Shown: positions 1 to 9,104 of the stretch, piece by piece
Layout: every line of letters starts with the position of its first letter
Numbering within the stretch: the first letter of the stretch is position 1
NCBI GenBank assembly: GCA_021847925.1
Contig: JAJZNI010000129.1
Location: 1 to 50,058 of the forward strand
Origin: a bacterium
GTDB lineage: Bacteria > Chloroflexota > Dormibacteria > Aeolococcales > Aeolococcaceae
Direction: 5' to 3'
Length of the DNA stretch: 50,058 nucleotides
The notes under the pieces: model-generated
Databases searched by the model: none
The model's input: only the letters and a program-made list of their open reading frames with translations
Told to the model about the DNA's origin: nothing
Translations under genes and position numbers: made by a program

Positions 1-2
1 CC

Positions 3-626
3 CTGAAGACCACCGGAGAGCTGCGCCGGAGGGCTCGACGATCCGCCGGCGCGATCGGTGGGGCCGCGGTGGTCCTCCTCGCGGGCACCATCACCTGGAT
101 CGCCGTCCAGGGGCGGCCGTGGGGCACGGCGAGCGGTGCAGTGCCCGCCGCGGTGCCACTCGGCGGCGGCCTCCTCGCGGTGACGCTCCTCGCCGCCGCC
201 ACCCTGGCGATCGCGCGGGCGCATGAGGGGCTGGCCTTCGCGGCGACGGGCGCCGCCGTGCTGCTCAGCGTCGGAGCCGTCTGGGCCTTCATGTACCCGA
301 TGGCGATCCCCGCCAGCAGCGGGGCGGCGGCGGCCGGCGTTCCCGGGCTCTCCATCGCCACGGCCGCGTCGCAGCCCTACACGCTCACGGTGATGACGAT
401 CGTGGCGGCGATCTTCACCCCCTTTGTCCTCCTCTACCAGGGCTGGACCTACTGGGTGTTCCGTCGCCGCCTCGGCCGCCCACCCGAGCCGGGCGGCCCC
501 CGCGGCACCCCCTTGACGCCGCCCCCCGGGTCCCCCTCCGGCACACCGTCCGAAGGCGGGCCGGCCGGCTTCCCGCCCGGCGCCGGCCCGCGGACACCGC
601 CCGAACCGATCCCGACGGTGCGCTGA
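3..626 (+). CDS. cydB: Cytochrome bd ubiquinol oxidase subunit II (C-terminal part; 5' end outside window)
   Basis: Frame is open from base 3. Multiple TM segments and a CydB-like C-terminus (SQPYTLTVMTIVAAIFTPFVLLYQGWTYWVFRRRL). Followed directly by cydDC. Confidence 0.85.
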   Translation: MKTTGELRRRARRSAGAIGGAAVVLLAGTITWIAVQGRPWGTASGAVPAAVPLGGGLLAVTLLAAATLAIARAHEGLAFAATGAAVLLSVGAVWAFMYPMAIPASSGAAAAGVPGLSIATAASQPYTLTVMTIVAAIFTPFVLLYQGWTYWVFRRRLGRPPEPGGPRGTPLTPPPGSPSGTPSEGGPAGFPPGAGPRTPPEPIPTVR

Positions 627-630
627 GCTC

Positions 631-2382
631 ATGCGCGCGCCCAGCCCCGCCCGGGGGCCGCTGGAGCACCGCCTCCTGGGCCAGGGCGCGGTGCGCAGGA
701 CGGTGGCCGCCTCGGTTGCCCTGGGGCTGCTCGCCTCGGGAAGCATCGTGGTCCAGGCCCTGGCACTGTCCCGCCTTCTCGCCGGGGCGATGGGCGACGC
801 CCGTCTCGACCCGCTTCCGGATGTCGCCTGGCTGGCCGGTGCGGTGGCCCTGCGGGGCCTCTGCGCCGTGGCCTCGGAGCTGGTCGCCGCCCGGGGCAGC
901 GAGGCCGCCAAGGCGGTGCTCCGCGCCCGCCTCCTCGGTGCCGCGCTGCGGCCCGGCGGGGGCCCGCCGGCCGCCGGCCCCGCCGAGGTGGCCACCCTGG
1001 CGGGGCGAGGCCTGGACGCCCTCGACCCGTACATCGGCCGCTGCCTCCCCGACCTGGTGCTGGCGGCGACCGTCCCGATCGCCCTCGCCACGGTCATCGG
1101 CTCGCTGGACTGGGTCTCGGGGATCGTGGTGGCGGTGGTGCTCGTGCTCTTCCCCACCTTCGGCCTCCTGGTGGGCGAGTCCAGCACCCGGCTGGCGACC
1201 GCTCGCTGGGCTCAGGTCGAGGCCTTCGGACGGCAGATCGCCGACGTCTTCGAGGGGCTGCCGACCCTCAGGGCGCTGGGGCGCAGCGCTCAGCAGCGGG
1301 CCCGGATCGCGGGCGCGGGGGAGGCTCTGCGGCAGGCCAGCCTGTCCACGCTTCGCGTCGCCCTCCTGTCCGCCCTGGTCCTGGACACCCTCGCCTCGGT
1401 CTCGGTGGCCATGGTGGCGGTGCCCCTCGGTCTGCGCCTCCTCGACGGCTCGATCCACCTGTCCGCCGCCCTGGCGGTGCTGATCATCGCCCCCGAGGTG
1501 TTCCTGCCGCTGCGACGCGCCAGCGCCGAGTTCCACGAGAGCACCGAGGGCCTGGCGGCGGCGCGGCGGGCCATGGACCTGATCCAGGCGCGGGCCTCCG
1601 ACCCGCCGCGCAGCGGAGGGGTGCCATCCCCGGGCGCGGCCGCCCGGGGCGCCCCTGTCCCCGATCCCGCACGCGTCCCGGTGACGCTGCACCGGGTGCG
1701 GGCCGCCCCGCCGGGGCGGGAGCGCCCGGTGCTGGACGGCGCCTCGCTCCGCATCCACCCCGGCGAGACGGTGCTGGTGGTCGGAGCCAATGGGGCGGGG
1801 AAGACCACCACCCTGGCCCTGCTCACCGGCTTCGTGGTCCCCAGCGAGGGTGCGGTGCGGGTGGGGGACCTCGACCTGCGCGAGCTGGACCCCGGCCTCT
1901 GGCGCCGGCGCCTCAGCTACCTCCCCGAGCGTCCGGCCCTGCTGGCCGCGTCCCTCGCCGACAACCTCCGGCTCGCCGACCCGGCCGCGGGCGACGCGCG
2001 GCTGCGCGAGCTGCTGGAGGCGATGGGTGGCGCAGATCTGCTCGCCCGGCTCCCCGACGGCCTCGCGACGCGCCTGGGAGAGGGGGGTCGGGCCGTCTCG
2101 GCCGGGGAGCGCCAGCGCATCGCGCTGGCCCGGGCACTGCTGCGGCCCGCCTCCCTGTACCTGCTCGACGAGCCCACGGTGCACCTCGACGAGGCCAGCG
2201 AAGCCCGCGTGGTGGAGGCGCTGCGCCGGCACCTGGAGGGCCGGAGCGCCCTCATCGTCAGCCACCGGCCGGCGGTGGCCGGGCTGGCCGACCGGGTCGT
2301 CGCCCTGGAGGCCGGGAGCTTCACCCCCGCCGGGGCCCTCCCTCCCGCGGTGCGGCGGTCCCCGCTGGGGGTCCCGGCGTGA
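631..2382 (+). CDS. cydD: Thiol reductant ABC exporter subunit CydD
   Basis: 583 aa, TM domain plus ABC ATPase (Walker A VGANGAGKTT; signature SAGERQRIALARALL; Walker B LYLLDEPT). Downstream of cydB. Confidence 0.88.
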   Translation: MRAPSPARGPLEHRLLGQGAVRRTVAASVALGLLASGSIVVQALALSRLLAGAMGDARLDPLPDVAWLAGAVALRGLCAVASELVAARGSEAAKAVLRARLLGAALRPGGGPPAAGPAEVATLAGRGLDALDPYIGRCLPDLVLAATVPIALATVIGSLDWVSGIVVAVVLVLFPTFGLLVGESSTRLATARWAQVEAFGRQIADVFEGLPTLRALGRSAQQRARIAGAGEALRQASLSTLRVALLSALVLDTLASVSVAMVAVPLGLRLLDGSIHLSAALAVLIIAPEVFLPLRRASAEFHESTEGLAAARRAMDLIQARASDPPRSGGVPSPGAAARGAPVPDPARVPVTLHRVRAAPPGRERPVLDGASLRIHPGETVLVVGANGAGKTTTLALLTGFVVPSEGAVRVGDLDLRELDPGLWRRRLSYLPERPALLAASLADNLRLADPAAGDARLRELLEAMGGADLLARLPDGLATRLGEGGRAVSAGERQRIALARALLRPASLYLLDEPTVHLDEASEARVVEALRRHLEGRSALIVSHRPAVAGLADRVVALEAGSFTPAGALPPAVRRSPLGVPA

Positions 2383-4154
2383 TCGGGGAGGTGGCGGCAC
2401 CACGTGGCAGCGGCGTCCTGGGCATGAGCCGCAGGCTGGGCGCCCTGCCGCCGCGCGCGCTCGCCGCCGTGGCGGGCGCGGGCACCCTCTCCACCGCGTC
2501 GTCGATCGGCCTGCTCGCCAGCTCGGCATGGCTGATCACCCGCGCGTCCCAGCGCCCTCCGGTGCTCGCCCTCGCCGTCGCCATCGGGTCCGTGCAGGCC
2601 TTCGCGCTCGGCCGCGGCGTGCTCCGCTACCTGCAGCGCCTGGCCGCGCACGGGCTCGCCCTGGGCACGCTCGGCCGCCTGCGCACCTGGCTGTTCGACA
2701 CCGTCGAGCCGCTCACGCCCCGCGGGCTGCCGGGGCGAGGGACCGGCTCGATCGTCACCGGCTTCGTCGCCGACACCGAGCTGGCCACCGAGGGCCTGGC
2801 CCGGGCCGTGACGGTGAGCGTCGATGCCGGTGCCAGCGCCGTCCTCGGGGTCGCGGTCGCGGCGCTGCTGGCGCCCGGCCCCGCCGCGATCCTCCTGGCC
2901 GCCTCCCTGGCGACGCTGGCCATGGCTCTTGGCGCCGCCCGTGCCGGGCGCGGCGCCGCCGCCAGGGAGGCCGTCATCCGCGCCGATCTTGCCGACGCGG
3001 TGGTCGACGCCATCCGCTCGGGCCCCGAGCTGCTCGTCTACGGGCGCGAGGACCTCGTTGCGGAGCGTCTGGCCCAGGTGCGCCGCCTCGCGCGTGCCGC
3101 CGCCCTGCGGCGCGCCGCCGCCGGCGGGGTCGCCCGCGCGCTGGCGGTGTGGGCCGCGGGGGCGGGCCTCATCGCCGTGGTGCTGTCCGGCCTGGCCGCA
3201 CACCGTGCCGGGCAGCTCTCCGGCGTGATGCTCGCCGTGCTCGCCTTCGTGGCCCTGGTGGTGCTCGACCAGTGTGCCGCCCTCGCCGCCGCGCTGCCCG
3301 GGATCGCCACCGGGAACGCCGCGGCCGCGAGGCTTCGCGGCCTGGCCCGCCTCGTCCCTCCCGTGCGGGAGCCCGCGGCCGACCGCAGCCACGCCGCATC
3401 GGGAAGCGCCGCGGCGCTGGCCGGCGTCGGTGTCGCCGCCCCCGGGGGGGACCGCGAGCCCCCCCTCCTGGAGGACGTCTCCCTGGCGGTGGAAGCGGGA
3501 CAGAGGGTCGCGCTCATCGGCCCGACGGGATCAGGGAAGTCCAGCGTGCTCCACGTCCTCCTCCACCTCCTCGAGATCAGCCGGGGATCGGCGACCCTGG
3601 GAGGGGTCGAGGTGAGGGAGATGACCCACGCCGGCCTGGCCCGCCACGCGGCCTGGCTGGCGGACGACACGCATGTCTTCGCCGCCTCGCTCTCCGACAA
3701 CCTCAGGCTGGCCCGCCCCGACGCCGCTGACGCCGAGTGCGCCGAGGCCCTGGAGCGGGCCGGTCTCGGGCCCTGGTACCGCTCCCTCCCCGGGGGGCTG
3801 CGAACCCTCCTCGGGGCCGGCGGGCGGGCGCTGAGCGCGGGGGAGCGTCAGCGCCTGGGCATGGCCCGGGCCATGCTCTCCGGAGCCGGCCTCCTGCTCC
3901 TCGACGAGCCCACGGCGCACATCGACCCGGCCGCGGCACCGCGGCTCCTCTCCGAGCTCCTGGGCGCCGCCGGAGCCCGCGCCGTCCTGGTGGTGGATCA
4001 CGGGCCCTGGCTGGCCGGCGCGGTCGACGCGGTGGTCACGCTCGACGGGGGACGGGTGGTCTCCACCGCGGCGCGCGCGCGCCCGACCGAAGGCCGCGCG
4101 GGCGCCCCCGCGGCGGCGGCGGCGAGGGATCCCAGCGGCACCCCCCGGGGGTGA
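2379..4154 (+). CDS. cydC: Thiol reductant ABC exporter subunit CydC
   Basis: 591 aa, Walker A GPTGSGKSS, signature SAGERQRLGMARAML. Overlaps the CydD stop by 4 nt. Confidence 0.87.
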   Translation: MIGEVAAPRGSGVLGMSRRLGALPPRALAAVAGAGTLSTASSIGLLASSAWLITRASQRPPVLALAVAIGSVQAFALGRGVLRYLQRLAAHGLALGTLGRLRTWLFDTVEPLTPRGLPGRGTGSIVTGFVADTELATEGLARAVTVSVDAGASAVLGVAVAALLAPGPAAILLAASLATLAMALGAARAGRGAAAREAVIRADLADAVVDAIRSGPELLVYGREDLVAERLAQVRRLARAAALRRAAAGGVARALAVWAAGAGLIAVVLSGLAAHRAGQLSGVMLAVLAFVALVVLDQCAALAAALPGIATGNAAAARLRGLARLVPPVREPAADRSHAASGSAAALAGVGVAAPGGDREPPLLEDVSLAVEAGQRVALIGPTGSGKSSVLHVLLHLLEISRGSATLGGVEVREMTHAGLARHAAWLADDTHVFAASLSDNLRLARPDAADAECAEALERAGLGPWYRSLPGGLRTLLGAGGRALSAGERQRLGMARAMLSGAGLLLLDEPTAHIDPAAAPRLLSELLGAAGARAVLVVDHGPWLAGAVDAVVTLDGGRVVSTAARARPTEGRAGAPAAAAARDPSGTPRG

Positions 4155-4287
4155 GCTCCCCGGCTCCCGGCCACGGTGCGGCGCCGCGACGGGGAGCGGC
4201 CTGGTCCGCGAGGGGGCCGGGGTTCCGAGCCCGGGGGGACCAACGACGCTCACCAGCCGGGACCATGGCCTCTACTGGCCGGGCCGG

Positions 4288-6153
4288 GTGGGCATCCAGA
4301 CTCGAACGGTGCCACCCACGGACACGACGAACCCCGACTGGTACCACCGGGTGGTCGACTGCCAGTGGGCATGCCCCGCGCACACGGACGTCCCCCAGTA
4401 CATCCGCCTCATCGGCCAGGGACGCTACGCCGACGCGTACCTGCTGAACCGGGAGACCAACGTCTTCCCGGGAGTGCTCGGACGCACCTGCGACCGCCCC
4501 TGCGAGCCCGCCTGCCGGCGGAGCCGCGTGGACGGCACCGCGGTGGCCATCTGCCGGCTCAAGCGGGTGGCCGCCGATCTGCGCGGGGAGCTCGCCGGGC
4601 GCCTGCCCCGGGCTCCGGAGCGGCGCAACGGCAAGCGCGTCGCCTGCGTCGGCGCGGGGCCGGCGTCGCTCAGCGTCGCCAGCGACCTGCTCCCTCTCGG
4701 GTACGAGGTGGTCATCCACGAACGCCATCCCCTTCCCGGCGGGCTGATGCGCACCAGCATCCCGGCCTTCCGCCTCCCCGAGGCGGTGCTCGACGAGGAG
4801 ATCCGATTCATCCTCGACATGGGTGCCGAGGTCCGTTACGGCTCCCCGGTGGCGAGCCTGCGCAGGCTGCTCGCGGAGGGCTACGACGCCGTCTTCATCG
4901 GCAGCGGGGCGCCGCGGGGCAAGGACCTGGACCTCCCGGGCCGCGCTGAGGGCGGGCGCATCCACATCGGCTTGGACTGGCTGCAGTCGGTGGCCTTCGG
5001 GCACGTCACCGGCATCGGTGAGCGGGTCCTGGTGATCGGGGTCGGCAACACGGCAATGGACTGCTGCCGCACCGCGCGACGCCTGGGCGGGACCGACGTG
5101 AAGGTGGTGGCGCGGCGCCCCCGCGCCTTCTTCAAGGCCTCCGACTGGGAGCTCGAGGACGCCGAGGAGGAGGGCATCGACATCCTCACCGAGCTCGCCC
5201 CGCGGCGCTTCGTGGTGGAGGGCGGCCGCCTGCTCGGGGTGGAGTTCGACCGCCTCGCGTGGGACGAGGGCGCGCGCGCCTCGACCGTGATGGGGAGCGA
5301 GCTCCTCCCCTGCGACGACGTCATCCTGGCGGTGGGCCAGGAGGCGGCCTTCCCCTGGATCGAGCGCGACCTGGGCGTGGAGTTGGGCCGCTGGGACCTG
5401 CCTGTCGTCGATCGGACGACGCTGCAGTCCACCCTCCCCGGCGTCTTCTTCGGCGGGGATGCGGCGTTCGGGCCCCTCAACATCATCTGGGCGGTGGAGC
5501 ACGGGCACCAGGCGGCCATCTCCATCGACAACCACTGCCGGGGGGTCGGCGTCGACGAGCGCCCGGCGCCGCGGGTGGGGCTGCGGAGCATGGACATGGG
5601 ACTCGCCCAGTGGAGCTATCACAACGAGTACAACCCGTCCAAGCGGCAGCGCATGGAGCACGTCGCCATGGTGCGCCGCTTCGCCGCCCTCTCCGTCGAG
5701 GTGGAGCTGGGCTTCGCCCCGGAGCAGAGCGCCCGCGAGGTGGGCCGCTGTCTCAACTGCGACATCCAGACCGTGCTCGTGCCCGAGCTGTGCATCGAGT
5801 GCGATGCCTGCATCGATGTCTGCCCGGTGCGCTGCCTGACCATCACCGCCGGCGCCGACGAGCCCGAGCTGCGCGGCCGGCTCTCGGCGCCCACGCTGCA
5901 CCCCGACGAGCCCCTGTTCGTCTCCACGCCGCTGCCTCAGACCGGCCGTGTGATGGTGAAGGACGAGGACCTCTGCGTCCACTGCGGCCTCTGCGCCGAG
6001 CGCTGTCCCACCGCCGCCTGGCGGATGGAGCGTCTCGAGCTCAGCCTGCCGCGCGCGGGCGGGGTGTGGTCCCCCGACCCGGGCTCGGCCGGGGCCGGCA
6101 CCGACCCCGCCGCCCATGCGGCCGCGCCCCTTCCCGGAGTCGCGCAACGATGA
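4288..6153 (+). CDS. GltD-like FAD/NAD(P)-dependent oxidoreductase with C-terminal 4Fe-4S ferredoxin domains
   Basis: 621 aa. N-terminal CxxxCP...CDRPCEPACRR FeS region, GAGPASLSVASDL and GVGNTAMDCCR dinucleotide folds, C-terminal CIECDACIDVCP and CVHCGLCAERCP. GTG start. Confidence 0.85.
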   Translation: MGIQTRTVPPTDTTNPDWYHRVVDCQWACPAHTDVPQYIRLIGQGRYADAYLLNRETNVFPGVLGRTCDRPCEPACRRSRVDGTAVAICRLKRVAADLRGELAGRLPRAPERRNGKRVACVGAGPASLSVASDLLPLGYEVVIHERHPLPGGLMRTSIPAFRLPEAVLDEEIRFILDMGAEVRYGSPVASLRRLLAEGYDAVFIGSGAPRGKDLDLPGRAEGGRIHIGLDWLQSVAFGHVTGIGERVLVIGVGNTAMDCCRTARRLGGTDVKVVARRPRAFFKASDWELEDAEEEGIDILTELAPRRFVVEGGRLLGVEFDRLAWDEGARASTVMGSELLPCDDVILAVGQEAAFPWIERDLGVELGRWDLPVVDRTTLQSTLPGVFFGGDAAFGPLNIIWAVEHGHQAAISIDNHCRGVGVDERPAPRVGLRSMDMGLAQWSYHNEYNPSKRQRMEHVAMVRRFAALSVEVELGFAPEQSAREVGRCLNCDIQTVLVPELCIECDACIDVCPVRCLTITAGADEPELRGRLSAPTLHPDEPLFVSTPLPQTGRVMVKDEDLCVHCGLCAERCPTAAWRMERLELSLPRAGGVWSPDPGSAGAGTDPAAHAAAPLPGVAQR

Positions 6154-7988
6154 CCGCGACACCCTGGGCCGAGGAGGCGGCCGCCACCCGCGCCCCGCAG
6201 GTCAACGAGCTGGCCCTGCGCATCGCCACCGTGAACGGCACCGGCTCATCGAGCGCCAACAACCTGCTGATGCGTGCCATCTTCCGGATGGGGATACCCG
6301 TGTCGGGCAAGAACATCTTCCCCTCCAACATCCAGGGGCTCCCCACCTGGTACGAGATCCGCGTGAGCGGCGCCGGTCACACCGCGCGAGCGCGCAACCC
6401 GGACCTGCTGGTCGCCATGAACACCCAGACCCGGGAGCGCGACGTCGCCGCGGTGCGTCCCGGCGGCTGCGTCCTGTGGGATTCAACCTCCCCGCTGGAG
6501 CGGGCCGGCGAACGCGGGGACGTCACCCTCCTGGGCATCCCCATCGCCCGCATGTGCGCGGAGGAGTTCCACAACCCCCGGGAGCGGATCCTGCTCCAGA
6601 ACGTGGTCTACGCGGGCGCCGTCACGGCGCTCCTGGGCATCGATCCCGCGGTCACCGCCACCCTGATCGACGAGCGCTACCGGCGACGCCCGAGGCTGGG
6701 CGAGGCCAACAGGCGCGCCTTCCGCATCGGCGAGGAGTACGCGCGGCAGCACTTCCCGTGCCCCCTGCCCTGCCACGTCGAGCCGATGCAGGCGACCGGC
6801 GGCTCGATCATCGTCGACGGCAACACCGCGACCGCCCTGGGCTGCATCTACGCGGGAGCGACCGTCGCCGCCTGGTACCCGATCACCCCGTCGACGTCGG
6901 TGATGGACGCCTTCACCGCGTTTGCGCGCCGCTCCCGGCGCGATCCCATGACCGGGCTCTCGACCTGCATGATCGTTCAGGCCGAGGACGAGCTCGCCTC
7001 CATCGGCACCGTGATCGGCGCCGGCTGGGCCGGCGCCCGTGCCTTCACCGCCACCTCCGGACCGGGCCTCTCGCTGATGCAGGCGCTGCTGGGCCTCGCC
7101 TACTACACCGAGATCCCGGCGGTCGTGTTCGACGTGCAGCGGGCCGGGCCCTCCACGGGGATGCCGACGCGCACCCAGCAGGCCGACCTCCTCGCTGCGG
7201 CCCACGCCTCCCACGGCGACACCGCGCACATCCTGCTGTTCCCCGGAGACCCCGCCGAGTGCTTCGACTTCGCGGTGCGCGCCTTCGATCTGGCCGAGCA
7301 CTTCCAGACGCCCGTCCTGGTGCTCTCGGACACCGACATCGGGATGAACGACTGGGTGGTCCCCCGGCTCCGCTGGGACGACACCTACGCCCCCGACCGG
7401 GGCCGCGTGCTCGGCGCGGCCGAGGTCGAGGCGGCGGGGGAGTACCACCGCTACGCCGATGCCGACGCCGACGGTGTCGCCGCGCGCACGCTGCCCGGGG
7501 TCAGCCCGGCGGCCGCGTACTACACCCGCGGCTCCGGGCACAACCGGCTGGCCGGCTACACGGAGGACCCCGACGAGTACCGGGAGGTGGTCGACCGGCT
7601 GGCCCGCAAGCATGCCGCGGCAGGGGGGTGGGTCCCCGAGCCGGTGATCGAGGCGCGGCCCGGGGCGTCGGTGGGTCTGGTCACCCTGGGCAGCGGCGGG
7701 CCCGCGGTGCGCGAGGCGGTGGAGATGCTCCGCGCCCAGGGCGTCGCCGCCGACTGCATGCGCCTGCGCGGCTATCCCTTCCCCGAGGCCGTCTTCCGCT
7801 TCCTGGAGGGCCATGCTTTCTGCTTCGTGGTGGAGCAGAATCGCGACGCCCAGCTCCGCACCCTGCTCCTCGAGAGCGGGGCCGGCTCGGAGCGGCTGGG
7901 CTCGGTGCTTCTCTACGGAGGCGAGCCGATCACCGCCGGCGAGGTGAGCGACGCGGTGCTCGTCCAGCTGCGCCGGCGCGAGGAGTAG
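6150..7988 (+). CDS. 2-oxoacid:acceptor oxidoreductase, gamma-alpha fusion subunit
   Basis: Start ATG at 6150 overlaps the upstream stop (ATGA). Gamma-type N-terminus, then alpha domain (GCIYAGATVAAWYPITPSTSVMDAF...TATSGPGLSLMQALLGLAYYTEIPAVVFDVQRAGPSTGMPTRTQQADL). Confidence 0.88.
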   Translation: MTATPWAEEAAATRAPQVNELALRIATVNGTGSSSANNLLMRAIFRMGIPVSGKNIFPSNIQGLPTWYEIRVSGAGHTARARNPDLLVAMNTQTRERDVAAVRPGGCVLWDSTSPLERAGERGDVTLLGIPIARMCAEEFHNPRERILLQNVVYAGAVTALLGIDPAVTATLIDERYRRRPRLGEANRRAFRIGEEYARQHFPCPLPCHVEPMQATGGSIIVDGNTATALGCIYAGATVAAWYPITPSTSVMDAFTAFARRSRRDPMTGLSTCMIVQAEDELASIGTVIGAGWAGARAFTATSGPGLSLMQALLGLAYYTEIPAVVFDVQRAGPSTGMPTRTQQADLLAAAHASHGDTAHILLFPGDPAECFDFAVRAFDLAEHFQTPVLVLSDTDIGMNDWVVPRLRWDDTYAPDRGRVLGAAEVEAAGEYHRYADADADGVAARTLPGVSPAAAYYTRGSGHNRLAGYTEDPDEYREVVDRLARKHAAAGGWVPEPVIEARPGASVGLVTLGSGGPAVREAVEMLRAQGVAADCMRLRGYPFPEAVFRFLEGHAFCFVVEQNRDAQLRTLLLESGAGSERLGSVLLYGGEPITAGEVSDAVLVQLRRREE

Positions 7989-7990
7989 CC

Positions 7991-9040
7991 GTGCCGTCCA
8001 TCGCCAAGCCGCCGATCCGCCATCCGGCCCTCCCCGTCAACGAGCTGGGGCTCGCCGAGCGCGACTACGAGGGCGCGATGTCCACGCTCTGCGCCGGCTG
8101 CGGTCACGACGCCGTGACCGCGGCGATCGTGCGCGCGCTCTGGGAGGTGGCGGTGCCGCCGCACATGGTCGTCAAGCTGAGCGGGATCGGCTGCTCCGCC
8201 AAGACCACCGCCTACTTCCTGCGCGGCGCGCACGGGTTCAACGGGGTGCACGGCCGGATGGCCCCGCTCGCGACCGGGGTGGGCGCGGCCAACTCCGATC
8301 TCCTGCTGATCGGCATCTCGGGGGACGGCGACAGCCTCTCCATCGGCATCGGACACCTGGTGCACCTGATCCGGCGCAACCTGCGGATGATCTACGTCAT
8401 CGAGAACAATGGGGTGTACGGGCTCACCAAGGGCCAGCTCTCCGCCTCCGCCGACGTCGGCTCCACGAGCAGCAAGGGCACCCCCGGGGTCATCCAGCCG
8501 GTCGATCCGATGCTGCTGGGACTGAGTCTCGGGGCGACCTTCCTGGCCCGCGGCTTCTCCGGAGACAAGGCGCAGCTCGTGCCCATCCTCAAGGCCGCGA
8601 CCGCCCACCGGGGCCTCGCCCTGATCGACGTGATCTCGCCGTGCGTCAGCTTCAACGACCACGAGGGGTCGACCAAGAGCTACCGCTTCACCCGGGAGCA
8701 CGACGTCCAGGTCACCACCACCGACTTCGTGGAGCCGCGGCCGGAGCTGCTCACCGCCATCGGCCCGGTGGGGATCACCGATCTCACCCTCCACGACGGC
8801 ACCCGGGTGCGGGCCCGCGCCCTCCCCGAGGGGTACGACCCCGGCGACCGCGACGCGGTGGGAGCCTACCTGCGCGAGGCTCACGATCGCGGCGAGGTGG
8901 CGACCGGCATCCTCTACGTCGACCCCTCCCGCCCCACGCTGCACGAGCTCCTCCGCGTGGTGCCCCGCCCGCTGGCCGGCCTGCCGTACGCGGACCTCTG
9001 CCCCGGCGCCGCCGAGCTGGAGCGCTTCGGGGAGAGCTGA
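7991..9040 (+). CDS. 2-oxoacid:acceptor oxidoreductase, beta (TPP-binding) subunit
   Basis: GTG start at 7991. CAGCGHD, GIGCSAKT, GDGDSLSIGIGH...ENNGVYGLTKGQ typical of KGOR/KorB-type beta subunits. Confidence 0.88.
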   Translation: MPSIAKPPIRHPALPVNELGLAERDYEGAMSTLCAGCGHDAVTAAIVRALWEVAVPPHMVVKLSGIGCSAKTTAYFLRGAHGFNGVHGRMAPLATGVGAANSDLLLIGISGDGDSLSIGIGHLVHLIRRNLRMIYVIENNGVYGLTKGQLSASADVGSTSSKGTPGVIQPVDPMLLGLSLGATFLARGFSGDKAQLVPILKAATAHRGLALIDVISPCVSFNDHEGSTKSYRFTREHDVQVTTTDFVEPRPELLTAIGPVGITDLTLHDGTRVRARALPEGYDPGDRDAVGAYLREAHDRGEVATGILYVDPSRPTLHELLRVVPRPLAGLPYADLCPGAAELERFGES

Positions 9041-9104
9041 GGGCCGGGCGCCGGGACGCCCCGCCCTGGCGCGCGGGGGCTCCGAAGCGTCACAGTCCGT
9101 GGGC

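Noticed and set aside
415-2529. Long antisense ORF (704 aa, minus strand) over cydB/cydD
   Set aside because: Arg/Gly/Pro/Gln-rich shadow ORF of high-GC coding sequence. The plus-strand frames carry clear CydB and CydD motifs.
3430-3475. Runs of C and G (CCCCCGGGGGGG...CCCCCC) in cydC
   Set aside because: Compositional; lies in the variable linker of CydC with an intact frame.
4215-4250. Possible tRNA T-arm-like sequence (GGGGTTCCGAGCCC) between cydC and the GltD-like gene
   Set aside because: The T-loop has an extra base compared with GTTCRANNC, and no acceptor/D/anticodon arms can be built around it.
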